DNA from: Flexilinea flocculi
Lineage (GTDB): Bacteria > Chloroflexota > Anaerolineae > Anaerolineales > Anaerolineaceae
NCBI RefSeq assembly: GCF_001192795.1
Contig: NZ_DF968181.1
Coordinates: forward strand, 1,850,974-1,914,973
Reading direction: 5' to 3'
Length of the DNA stretch: 64,000 nucleotides
The notes below the pieces were generated by a model. It saw nothing but the letters and a program-made list of their open reading frames with translations, was not told the origin of the DNA and searched no databases. Positions 1 to 7,442 of the stretch are shown here, piece after piece. How positions within the stretch are numbered: position 1 is the stretch's first letter; each line of letters begins with the position of its first letter. The position numbers and the translations under genes are program-made.

Positions 1-2
1 CA

Positions 3-128
3 CAAGATGTGCGGTTTCAATATGGGGTATATCTGATTATGGAATATTTTATTGGATTATTTATGTTCTTTTTCTGGAAAAACTTACACAAAAGAGAAAA
101 AGATTCACAGCAAAGCGCAAGGAAATGA
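3..128 (+). CDS. C-terminal fragment of a membrane protein, entering from the left
   Basis: The frame is open from the window edge to a TGA at 126-128, giving about 41 residues. It holds one strongly hydrophobic stretch rich in Phe, Leu, Ile and Tyr, followed by a basic, charged tail ending in Ala-Arg-Lys. This fits the last membrane helix and cytoplasmic tail of an integral membrane protein. A prolipoprotein diacylglyceryl transferase-like C-terminus is possible, but too little is visible to name it. It could also be chance, since the open stretch is short. Confidence 0.4.
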   Translation, partial: QDVRFQYGVYLIMEYFIGLFMFFFWKNLHKREKDSQQSARK

Positions 129-206
129 TAGATATACAGCAATTCGAAATAGAAACGAACTTTTCTCATCCATCGAGAAAAATTGTATCGACAAAGAGCA
201 GGAATT

Positions 207-235
207 TTGACGTTTTGATTTTGAAGATGTATCTA
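207..235 (+). promoter_or_regulatory. Sigma-70-type promoter for the M16 peptidase
   Basis: A TTGACG -35 box at 207-212 and a TATCTA -10 box at 230-235 are separated by 17 bases. They lie about 45 bases before the peptidase start at 280. Seen in sequence; activity is inferred. Confidence 0.5.
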
Positions 236-279
236 ATCACGATAATTTTTTAATTCCTATGAAACACAGGAGAAAAACA

Positions 280-3200
280 ATGAAACGCATCTTGATACTA
301 ACAATCATATTTATCAGTTTATCTTTTTCTAATGTCTTTGCTCAAGAAAATATTGTACCGGACTTACCGAATATCGGAGAAATTGTCTCCGGATTTGAGG
401 TTATCGAGAAAGATGAGATATCGGATTACAATGCTTCTGCAGTCAGATTCGTGCATCAGGAAAGCGGTGCTGAGTTAATTTTTATACAGAACGATGACAC
501 CAATCTGGTTTTCTCTGTTACGTTTAAAACTCCGCCTGACAGCAGTCAGGGAATTCAGCACATCCTGGAACACAGCCTTCTGTCCTCCTCAGAAAAATAT
601 CCGGGTAATGATGTTTTCTTTGATATGATCTATAAAGGTTATTTGACATTTATCAATGCATTCACTTCGTCAAATTACACGATGTTTCCAATTTCCTCGA
701 CTTCGGAAAAACAATTTTTTGCCGCCAGCGATGCTTATCTGGATTTGCTTTTTCATTCTTCAGTCCTCTCGAATCCAAATTTTTTCTACCGGGAAGGAAT
801 CCGATATGAATTGGAGAATGAAGATTCTCCATTATATCCAGTGGGAATCGTTTACAACGAAATGAAACAATATGTGAATGATATCGAATACAGCGCATAC
901 CGAAAAACACTGGAAAATCTTTTTCCGGACACACCGGATCGTTTTGACTCAGCCGGTAAACCGGATGATATACTAACACTTACTTATGAGCAGGCTTTGG
1001 AATACTATCACAATTACTATGCTCCTTCCAAAGCAAAAATGTTCTTATATGGGAATGTCGATTACCGAAAATTTCTGAATAATATCAACCAGAATTACTT
1101 TCAAAATGCAGAAAAAACAAAACAAAATCAGGAACCTGCCTCACAGAAGCCATTTTCTCAACTAAAAACAGCCACCTATGAACATCCGGTAGGAACGGGC
1201 AGTGAAACCGAAAATCAAGCTTATATCGAGTTAGCCTACGGATTACCGAAAGGTATTTCATTCGATGAGATTATTGGTCTAAAATTGTTAGTAAATGAAC
1301 TCTTTAATCACGAGTCATTCCCCCTTCTTGACACATTACGGCAGAGAGACATTGCCGCACAGTTTCAATTTTTTTATGATTCAAATACGCTGCAACCTGC
1401 TTTGTTCTTCCAGGCTGCTTATGCTGATGAAAGCAAAGCTGATCTGTTGCGTCAAACAATTGAAGAAGTGCTGCAGGATGTAGTAAAAAATGGAATCAAT
1501 CCCGAACTGATCGATTCTATCGTTTCACATAATGCATTAGCGGCAAAATTCAAACCGGAAAGCAGCACAAAAGGTCTTGACCTCATTGTTGAGATGACCA
1601 ACACATGGCATATCCTGAATGATCCATTTTATGGCGCCCACCAAGCTGAGCATATCGAAAAAATTGCTTCCAAAATCGATGAAGGTTTCTTTGAGGATTT
1701 GATCCAAAAGTACATTTTACAAAATCCGCATGCCGTTCTTCTTTCAGCAATCCCACGACCAGGTCTTTTAGAGGAACAGGAAGCCAAACTGCAAGATAAG
1801 CTTGATGAGAAAAAGGCTGCGATGAGCCAGGAAGAAATCGAAAGCATGGTTCAGAAAACGAAAGATTTTGCCAGTTGGGATGCCATGGAACCAAACCCGG
1901 AAACGATTGACAAGATCGCAGTCCTGACAGTCGACGATCTTCCTGAAGAGATAAATAATACTCAGGTCGATGAAGAATACATCGACGGAGTTCGAATACT
2001 GAGCGCAATCAGTCCTGTTCCGGATGCCGCAGGAGTGCAAATCATCAACGATGTCCAAAACATCAATCCGGATACGCTTGAATACTTCAATTTTTACACT
2101 GCATTAATCGGTCGAATTTCTACTGAAAATTACTCTCAGGAGGAAATATCGCTGCTTTCATCCAAATATCTTTACAACAAAACTTTTTCCCTAAGCCCGA
2201 TGTCAATTACTTATCGGTCAGACGAGTACAGACCGGTTTTCCGATCAGGCTGGTTTTATGAAACCAGTCAAAGTGAAAACGCTTTTAATAGCATCACAGA
2301 AATGCTATTCAGATCAGAATTGACCGAAAATAATTTAGATATGATAAAAACAATTATCGATGAGCAATTAAGCTTTTGTGATAATTACAAGAAAAACGGT
2401 GTTCAGTATGTTGTCCAACAAGCACAAAGCATTTTTATTCCTTCACAAAGGTTTACAAGGTTTTTCTCAGGTCCGAATTTGATGAGTTTTCTGGAAAAAA
2501 TCAAGAAGGATATCGAATCGGATCCAAAATCAGTTTTAGAAAAAATTGATCAATCGCGGAAAACCGTCTTAAACAAAAAAAATTTGCTGGTTCTATTTGC
2601 TGGTCCGGAGGGGAGTAAAACTAAATTTGATCAGGATGTGAAAGCTTTTATTGCAAATATGAGTGATACACCGCTATCTGATGAAGCTATGAAGCCATTT
2701 GATTATCCATCACCGGAAAAGAATAATGGATTATTGGCAAATACGAAAGTTCAGAACATAGCCCTTTCCGCTTCAACCAAGGATGTTCTACCATATCAAG
2801 CGGGATTATCCGTAATTGAAAAAATCATCTCCGATGAATTATTAACACCAGAAATTCGATTTACCGGGGGTGCTTACGGCGCATCAATCCATTTTTATCT
2901 CTCATCGATGTTAGCTTTCAGTTACAACGATCCAAATCTTACCAATACTTTGGAAGTCTTTTCAAGAATTCCGGATGTATTAAAAAATTCCGGATATACG
3001 CAAAAAGAACTGGATCAGCATATTATTACTGCATACGCCGACTATACGACACCCAAAGGTGAGATTACTTTCGTTTTGGAAGGCATCCAAAACTATTTGC
3101 TTGGGAAAACAATTCAGGATCAGAAAAATGAATACATGGAATTGAAATCGGTAAAACTTGAGGACCTTCCAATTCTGGGAGAACAACTCGCCAAGGCGTT

Positions 3201-3288
3201 TCAAGCCTCTCAAATTACCGTTTACGGTTTTCCGGATACAATCCAGGAACATGCAGAACTATTTGAAACGATTACCGATATTCGTTAG
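280..3288 (+). CDS. Exported M16C zinc metallopeptidase (presequence-protease/insulinase type)
   Basis: 1002 residues. The inverted zinc motif HILEH, the following Asn-Ala-Phe-Thr segment and the downstream GIVYNEMK segment carrying the third metal ligand are all present, as in the PreP/Cym1 branch of M16, which degrades peptides inside a closed two-half chamber. The length matches a fused two-half M16C protein. The start at 280 is chosen over 259 because AGGAGA at 268-273 is well spaced from it, and because translation then opens with a clean signal peptide (MKRILILTII, predicted cleavage after Val-Phe-Ala). Bacterial M16C enzymes are often cytoplasmic, so the signal peptide suggests a role outside the membrane. 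It stands alone and ends at a terminator shared with the converging kinase gene. Confidence 0.9.
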   Translation: MKRILILTIIFISLSFSNVFAQENIVPDLPNIGEIVSGFEVIEKDEISDYNASAVRFVHQESGAELIFIQNDDTNLVFSVTFKTPPDSSQGIQHILEHSLLSSSEKYPGNDVFFDMIYKGYLTFINAFTSSNYTMFPISSTSEKQFFAASDAYLDLLFHSSVLSNPNFFYREGIRYELENEDSPLYPVGIVYNEMKQYVNDIEYSAYRKTLENLFPDTPDRFDSAGKPDDILTLTYEQALEYYHNYYAPSKAKMFLYGNVDYRKFLNNINQNYFQNAEKTKQNQEPASQKPFSQLKTATYEHPVGTGSETENQAYIELAYGLPKGISFDEIIGLKLLVNELFNHESFPLLDTLRQRDIAAQFQFFYDSNTLQPALFFQAAYADESKADLLRQTIEEVLQDVVKNGINPELIDSIVSHNALAAKFKPESSTKGLDLIVEMTNTWHILNDPFYGAHQAEHIEKIASKIDEGFFEDLIQKYILQNPHAVLLSAIPRPGLLEEQEAKLQDKLDEKKAAMSQEEIESMVQKTKDFASWDAMEPNPETIDKIAVLTVDDLPEEINNTQVDEEYIDGVRILSAISPVPDAAGVQIINDVQNINPDTLEYFNFYTALIGRISTENYSQEEISLLSSKYLYNKTFSLSPMSITYRSDEYRPVFRSGWFYETSQSENAFNSITEMLFRSELTENNLDMIKTIIDEQLSFCDNYKKNGVQYVVQQAQSIFIPSQRFTRFFSGPNLMSFLEKIKKDIESDPKSVLEKIDQSRKTVLNKKNLLVLFAGPEGSKTKFDQDVKAFIANMSDTPLSDEAMKPFDYPSPEKNNGLLANTKVQNIALSASTKDVLPYQAGLSVIEKIISDELLTPEIRFTGGAYGASIHFYLSSMLAFSYNDPNLTNTLEVFSRIPDVLKNSGYTQKELDQHIITAYADYTTPKGEITFVLEGIQNYLLGKTIQDQKNEYMELKSVKLEDLPILGEQLAKAFQASQITVYGFPDTIQEHAELFETITDIR

Positions 3289-3337
3289 ATAAAAAGACTT
3301 CCCATGATCTTATAATATTTTCGAAAACAATAAATTG

Positions 3338-3378
3338 GATGAACCAGGCAAGAAACGATTTCAACAGCCTGGTTCATC
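3338..3378. terminator. Bidirectional hairpin between converging genes
   Basis: A perfect 12-bp stem (GATGAACCAGGC at 3338-3349 with GCCTGGTTCATC at 3367-3378) sits between the peptidase and the kinase. The kinase stop codon (3374-3376) lies inside the right arm. A strong T-run is missing, so termination is likely but not certain. Confidence 0.55.
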
Positions 3379-4327
3379 TTTCAAGTGTTATTCTCTTTGA
3401 ATAATCATACACAATCGTCTGAGTTAATAATTGACGGATAACAGCAGGGTCAGGTGGATTTGAACCTGGGCACAGCACTTTCGCAGTACTGACGGCTGAT
3501 GCCAGACGAGCAGCTTCAAGATAACTCTGATGCTGTTCCAAACTGATAGCAAAGGAAGCCAGCATGGCATCGCCGGCGCCGACAGTGCTTTGGGGCTTTA
3601 CACGGATGCCTTCCACACGGATAATCTGATCCTCCGTAAGGAGCAAAGCTCCTTCAGCTCCAAGAGAAACCAGGATTACCTTGATTCCAGTATTTAGTAA
3701 TTTTTTTCCTTCGGCAATAATATGATCCAATGAAGGAAGTGTTGTATGACAGAGTTGTTCCAATTCGAAACGGTTGGGTTTAATAAAGAAAGGCGCTGAT
3801 TCGATGCCCATTTGAAACGGTGTCCGATCTGCATCAAGAAAAACACGAGTGCCTCTTCTTTGCAACATCTCTGTCCATTGTCTGTATAAAGAAGGATCAG
3901 TTCCTGGAGGAAGACTGCCAGTCAGAACGACAATGTCATCCGGTTTCATCCGTACCTGGATCTGATCAAATATATCCGCCAGTTGTTCATTACTGACTGA
4001 GATTCCCGCTTCATTGATATCTGTGTTCGTGTGATTCTGACAATCAATAATTTTCAGATTGACACGGACATCGCCATCGATCAAAACGAAGTAATGGTCA
4101 ATCCCAGAGATATCCAAAGCATTTTGGATCGTGGATGCACCATTTTTTCCAAGAATACCCAACGCGATACTTTTTCCACCGAGTTGGTTGATAACACGTG
4201 ATACATTAATCCCTTTTCCACCTGCGTCGATTCTTGACGTTGTAATTCGATTGACATCCCCAATACGAAAATTGTCGATTGTAACAGTTTTATCAATAGC
4301 CGGATTCAATGTAACTGTAAAGATCAT
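3374..4327 (-). CDS. fruK: PfkB-family sugar-phosphate kinase, probably 1-phosphofructokinase
   Basis: 317 residues from the chosen start. It begins MIFTVTLNPAID, the usual opening of FruK/LacC proteins. It carries PfkB signature 1 (GGKGINVSRV) and signature 2 (GAGDAMLASF, with the catalytic Asp). Expected reaction: ATP-dependent phosphorylation of fructose 1-phosphate; tagatose 6-phosphate kinase is the main alternative. An ATG 12 bases further upstream (4339) is also possible: AAGGAA lies about 2 bases before that codon and 13 before the chosen one, so neither spacing is ideal. No fru PTS or regulator gene is adjacent. An IS256-type element begins about 70 bases upstream and has separated the gene from its former promoter region. 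Transcription may now come from the insertion element. Confidence 0.85.
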   Translation of the reverse strand: MIFTVTLNPAIDKTVTIDNFRIGDVNRITTSRIDAGGKGINVSRVINQLGGKSIALGILGKNGASTIQNALDISGIDHYFVLIDGDVRVNLKIIDCQNHTNTDINEAGISVSNEQLADIFDQIQVRMKPDDIVVLTGSLPPGTDPSLYRQWTEMLQRRGTRVFLDADRTPFQMGIESAPFFIKPNRFELEQLCHTTLPSLDHIIAEGKKLLNTGIKVILVSLGAEGALLLTEDQIIRVEGIRVKPQSTVGAGDAMLASFAISLEQHQSYLEAARLASAVSTAKVLCPGSNPPDPAVIRQLLTQTIVYDYSKRITLER

Positions 4328-4397
4328 AATATATTCCATTTCCTTGTATGAAACAAAAGAATTATATCGAACAAAAACGGAGAACAGGAAAATGAAA

Positions 4398-5703
4398 GAT
4401 TATGCAACCCTTTTTCTGTAAATTAGAGTCTGAAATATCCATAGATCTTTAAGAATTCATAAACTTGCCAGTACAAAAATGTTTTCCGATCTGCCATTCT
4501 TCGCAGGTCTCCATCAGTAATGCCGAGACCAACCTGAGACAAGAAGCTTGATTTGGAAACACACCAACCACTCTTGTCCGTCTGCGAATCTCTTTATTAA
4601 TCCTCTCCAGACTATTGGTTGTTCGTATCGTTCTTCGATGTTCCAATGGAAAATCAAAAACCAAAAAACCCTCAAAAAGGTTATTTTCGAGCCAAGATGA
4701 AAGCCGCGGAGCAGAAATAGCATACTTCTGGATGGCGCTCTGCAAGAGCTCTTCTGCTGTCTTTCGATCAGGAGCATTAAATATGGCTCTGATGTCTGCT
4801 GCCACTTCCAATCTCATCGATTGTCTGGGCAGATAAGCTCCGGCATTCTGTTGCAGATGGAACTGACACCGTTGCCAGGGAATACCGCCAAAAACTGCTC
4901 TTCTGGCTGCCCCTAGACCTTCATGGTCATCACTGATAATCAGCTTTATTCCGTGTAACCCTCGCTCTTTTAGACTCTTTAAAAATGCTTTCCAATGTGT
5001 TTCATGCTCACTAAGCGAAACTGAAACCCCAAGTATTTGCCGTTCGCCTTCTGGCGTAATGCCAGAGGCCACCAAAACCGCTGCATCTCTTACTTGTCCT
5101 GCTTCACGAATCTTCTCATATCGGGCATCCACAAAGAGATAGCTGATCTCTCCTAATGGCCTTTCACGCCATTCTTGCAGTACTTCGTCCAATTGCGCTG
5201 TTGCCCGGCTGACTTGTGTGGCTGAGACCTCAATCCCACAAAGCTGTTCCGTAATGGTTTTTACCTTCCGAGTCGATACTCCCTGTACATACATTTCAGC
5301 CAGTGTGATCGTAAGGGCTCTTTCACTTCGCAGTCCCTTTTCCAGAGCACTGGGATAAAAACCACCCTCTCTAACCTGTGGAACTGCAAAGGTAATGTTT
5401 CCTATCCTGGTCTGTATCGTCTTCGGTTTGAAACCATTTGCATGTCCCTTGCGATCCTTTGTGCGTTCGTACTGTTCAGCTTGTAAGTACCTTGATCTTT
5501 CTACTTGCATGGCGTTATTTATCAGCACTCGCATCATTTCTGGAATTGCTTCCAATCCTTTTTCCGCTATTTCCTCTGCAAAGGTATAATTATTTGGGTG
5601 AGTCATTTCTAGTCTCCTTTTATGGTTTGGTTACTATAAGGATACTTCTGACTCACCTCTTTTGTTAAGGTTCTTTATTTTACAGAAAATATGTTACACC
5701 AAC
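4398..5703 (-). mobile_element. Complete IS256-family insertion sequence (1306 bp)
   Basis: Both ends can be placed by eye. The left end (from 4398, GATTATGCAACC) and the reverse complement of the right end (from 5703, GTTGGTGTAACAT) align without gaps over about 30 bases and share the block TTTTCTGTAAA. The element is flanked by the identical octamer AAATGAAA at 4390-4397 and 5704-5711, which fits the 8-9 bp target duplication known for IS256. One full-length transposase gene fills it, on the minus strand. Intact ends, duplication and gene suggest a fairly recent insertion. Confidence 0.9.
4449..5606 (-). CDS. IS256-family (mutator-type) transposase
   Basis: 385 residues, full length for the family. 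The DDE residues expected of IS256 transposases are visible in context: Asp in YLFVDARYEK, Asp in LIISDDHEGLG, and Glu in the C-terminal TNSLERINKEIRRR block. The N-terminal part is the basic DNA-binding region. An AGGAGA ribosome site lies 7 bases before the ATG at 5606. The gene points toward fruK, so read-through could drive that gene. No frameshift or stop is seen, so the element is probably active. Confidence 0.95.
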   Translation of the reverse strand: MTHPNNYTFAEEIAEKGLEAIPEMMRVLINNAMQVERSRYLQAEQYERTKDRKGHANGFKPKTIQTRIGNITFAVPQVREGGFYPSALEKGLRSERALTITLAEMYVQGVSTRKVKTITEQLCGIEVSATQVSRATAQLDEVLQEWRERPLGEISYLFVDARYEKIREAGQVRDAAVLVASGITPEGERQILGVSVSLSEHETHWKAFLKSLKERGLHGIKLIISDDHEGLGAARRAVFGGIPWQRCQFHLQQNAGAYLPRQSMRLEVAADIRAIFNAPDRKTAEELLQSAIQKYAISAPRLSSWLENNLFEGFLVFDFPLEHRRTIRTTNSLERINKEIRRRTRVVGVFPNQASCLRLVSALLMETCEEWQIGKHFCTGKFMNS

Positions 5704-5711
5704 AAATGAAA

Positions 5712-6056
5712 ATTGTCCATGTCGACAACAATTTCTGTGTTCAAGGATTCATTAACAATAACGAATTATTCAGTGCAAATGATCAGAACTCACAATTCTT
5801 TCGAATCGTGAATAAAAACCTCTTTACATTTCGAATGGCCAAATGAATTTTAAACAGCATCTTCACGGTACTCAGTAATCCGAAACGCAGACTTGCTGTT
5901 CAGATTTATCGAGAAATACCTGTTGTTGGGATGTTTTGCACTTCTCATAAAACATCACAACAACAAGAATTTCACACCGAGATTCTGAAGAAAATTTCCC
6001 AATTACCTTGACACTTTGTTGCCATCGAGATAGAATATTGGAGCCTTCAGAAATAA
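5712..6056. other. Spacer between IS element and tRNA genes
   Basis: No open frame with a ribosome site. It contains several CGAAT/TTCGAA-type motifs like those flanking the palindromic repeats elsewhere, and one palindrome at 5921-5965 listed separately. No clear tRNA promoter was found. Confidence 0.5.
5921..5965. repeat. Intergenic palindrome 1
   Basis: A 17-bp stem with one G/A mismatch: TGTTGTTG-G-GATGTTTT (5921-5937) against 5949-5965, with an 11-base loop. It belongs to the dispersed palindrome family; its stem is close to the one at 47624. Confidence 0.85.
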
Positions 6057-6129
6057 GGGCCTGTAGCGCAGTTGGGAGCGCGCTTCAATCGCACTGAAGA
6101 GGTCGGGGGTTCGAATCCCCCCAGGTCCA
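6057..6129 (+). tRNA. tRNA-Ala (anticodon CGC)
   Basis: 73 bases with all four stems. The anticodon stem CTTCA/TGAAG encloses loop ATCGCAC, giving anticodon CGC. The acceptor stem GGGCCTG/CAGGTCC contains the G3:U70 pair that identifies tRNA-Ala. The T arm reads GGGGG-TTCGAAT-CCCCC. CCA is not encoded. Confidence 0.95.
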
Positions 6130-6173
6130 CTTCAGATCGGCTCCTTAGATTATGAAGATAAAGTAAATTTTTT

Positions 6174-6246
6174 GGGCCTATAGCGCAGTTGGGAGCGCGT
6201 CTCAATGGCATTGAGAAGGTCGTGAGTTCGAATCTCACTAGGTCCA
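6174..6246 (+). tRNA. tRNA-Ala (anticodon GGC)
   Basis: 73 bases. The anticodon stem TCTCA/TGAGA encloses loop ATGGCAT, giving anticodon GGC. The acceptor stem GGGCCTA/TAGGTCC again has G3:U70. It lies 44 bases after the CGC isoacceptor and is probably co-transcribed with it, with a terminator directly behind. The D-arm is identical to that of its neighbour, which suggests duplication. Confidence 0.95.
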
Positions 6247-6249
6247 CAA

Positions 6250-6280
6250 AAGTCCGGATTTATCAATCCGGACTTTTTTT
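6250..6280 (+). terminator. Intrinsic terminator of the tRNA-Ala pair
   Basis: Stem AAGTCCGGATT with AATCCGGACTT around a 4-base loop, running into a stretch of seven T. It starts only 4 bases after the second tRNA. Confidence 0.9.
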
Positions 6281-6585
6281 ATCCAACCGAATGAAATCAA
6301 ATCCTGCAAATCCAAATATGGATTATCCTTCCGAATAAAAAGAGCAAATAGAATGTTCCAATGGCTTTGTGCAAAACTTAAAGCCATTGGAACAACAAGA
6401 ATTCTGATCATCTGTCTTTTAGAATTTTGAAACTCCTTTTTCAAAGAGAGAAAAATTCGTATCTTTTCATATTTCAAAATATTAAATCAATCCGATTGAT
6501 ATCGAATGATCCGTTTAAACAGAAAGAGGAATCTCCATTTTCATTGAAGATACCTCTCCCAAAAAATCATCAATCGGTTTCTTGA
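6281..6585. other. Spacer with one palindrome
   Basis: No credible gene. It holds the palindrome at 6354-6394 and AT-rich DNA; nothing else was recognised. Confidence 0.5.
6354..6394. repeat. Intergenic palindrome 2
   Basis: A perfect 15-bp stem: TGTTCCAATGGCTTT (6354-6368) with its complement at 6380-6394, and an 11-base loop. The stem sequence is unlike the other copies, but the position and the downstream ACAAGAATTCT context resemble them. Confidence 0.8.
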
Positions 6586-7071
6586 TTAGTTACGTACCAA
6601 ACCCGGCCATTGCGGCCACTGTGGATACGGGTAACAGCAACCAGAATCGTGATGCGGGCGTTGCGCAGGTCCATAATATGGAGTGATACAAATGGCATAA
6701 AGATCAACATTTTGCGCAGGCATCATAAATTGATTATATGCATATCCATAATTTGCATTTCCATTCGGAGTGTGCGACCAGCCATAAAAAATCAGCCCAT
6801 CTTTGTAAAGCACCGGATCAAATAAAACCGTTACGGTATCGCCATAATGATATGCATTCTGGTCAACAGGAACGGATAACAGACAATTATTGGGGTGATA
6901 CGTTACACAGTATGTGCCTAACTCTTTGGAGCATGGATTCGAACAGCTTTCGCAGTTTTCAACGGAAACGGTTCCTTGCTGGCATGGACAGGAACAGTCT
7001 TCGGCTGAAGCAGCGAAGCTCGTACTGAAAAGTACGACTAATACCAGAAAAACTACGAAATTTTTTTTCAT
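6586..7071 (-). CDS. Small secreted Cys-rich protein with one InlB-type repeat
   Basis: 161 residues. A signal peptide (MKKNFVVFLVLVVLFSTSF, cleavage near Ala-Ser-Ala) precedes a Cys-rich segment with about seven Cys in 30 residues. Next comes one InlB/Flg_new-type beta-grasp repeat of about 70 residues, recognisable by YHPNNC, YHYGDTVTV, FYGWSHTPNG and the closing MPAQNVDLYAI. The tail is rich in Pro, Trp, Tyr and His and has another Cys pair. Such repeats are usually found in tandem in surface proteins; a single copy in a short protein is less common. Function unknown; a cell-surface or extracellular role is inferred. Confidence 0.75.
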   Translation of the reverse strand: MKKNFVVFLVLVVLFSTSFAASAEDCSCPCQQGTVSVENCESCSNPCSKELGTYCVTYHPNNCLLSVPVDQNAYHYGDTVTVLFDPVLYKDGLIFYGWSHTPNGNANYGYAYNQFMMPAQNVDLYAICITPYYGPAQRPHHDSGCCYPYPQWPQWPGLVRN

Positions 7072-7233
7072 TTTTCCCTCTTCTTCATATGAATTCCCGC
7101 TGAATAATTATTGCCTGCTTAATTTCCAATATTTCTATTAAATTTCAAATATATTGGCTTTCAATATCAATTATACAAATTTTTTCAAGGTTTATCCAAT
7201 CATGAATCAGAAAGTCCAAATAAGAAAGAAAAC

Positions 7234-7280
7234 TTGACGTTGAATGCGTTTACGCGAAGGGTAAACGCATTCAACGTCAA
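7234..7280. repeat. Intergenic palindrome 3
   Basis: A perfect 20-bp stem (7234-7253 with 7261-7280; core GAATGCGTTTAC) and loop GCGAAGG. It is followed by AGAATCCTCCCCATAT, the right-hand flank also seen after 10713 and 12560. It lies in a divergent gap, so it cannot be terminating either neighbour. Apart from it, no regulatory signal such as a T-box was recognised in the leuS leader (7072-7442). Confidence 0.9.
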
Positions 7281-7442
7281 AGAATCCTCCCCATATGAAG
7301 TGTAAAAAAGATCAATCATTTGAAAAGCAGAAAAACAACGGACATTATTTTTTCAGGTCACAGCTTACGCGTATCATCGGGGTATTTCATTTCTTATGAT
7401 TTATAATCATAAAATATTATCATCCTTTCTTGGAGGTTTCCA

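Noticed and set aside
1583-2008. Long minus-strand open frames inside the M16 peptidase gene
   Set aside because: They overlap a gene with clear family motifs and have no ribosome site or recognisable product.
6047-6247. Open frame of 66 codons on the minus strand covering both tRNA genes
   Set aside because: Its translation is the well-known false product of reading tRNA T-arms in reverse (GFEPPTS-type); both tRNAs fold fully.
7396-7410. Dyad ATGATTTATAATCAT upstream of leuS as promoter/operator
   Set aside because: It contains TATAAT but no -35 box at a usable distance, and short AT-rich dyads are expected by chance.
7072-7442. A T-box leader upstream of leuS
   Set aside because: No T-box sequence or terminator/antiterminator pair was found; the only structure is a member of the palindrome family.
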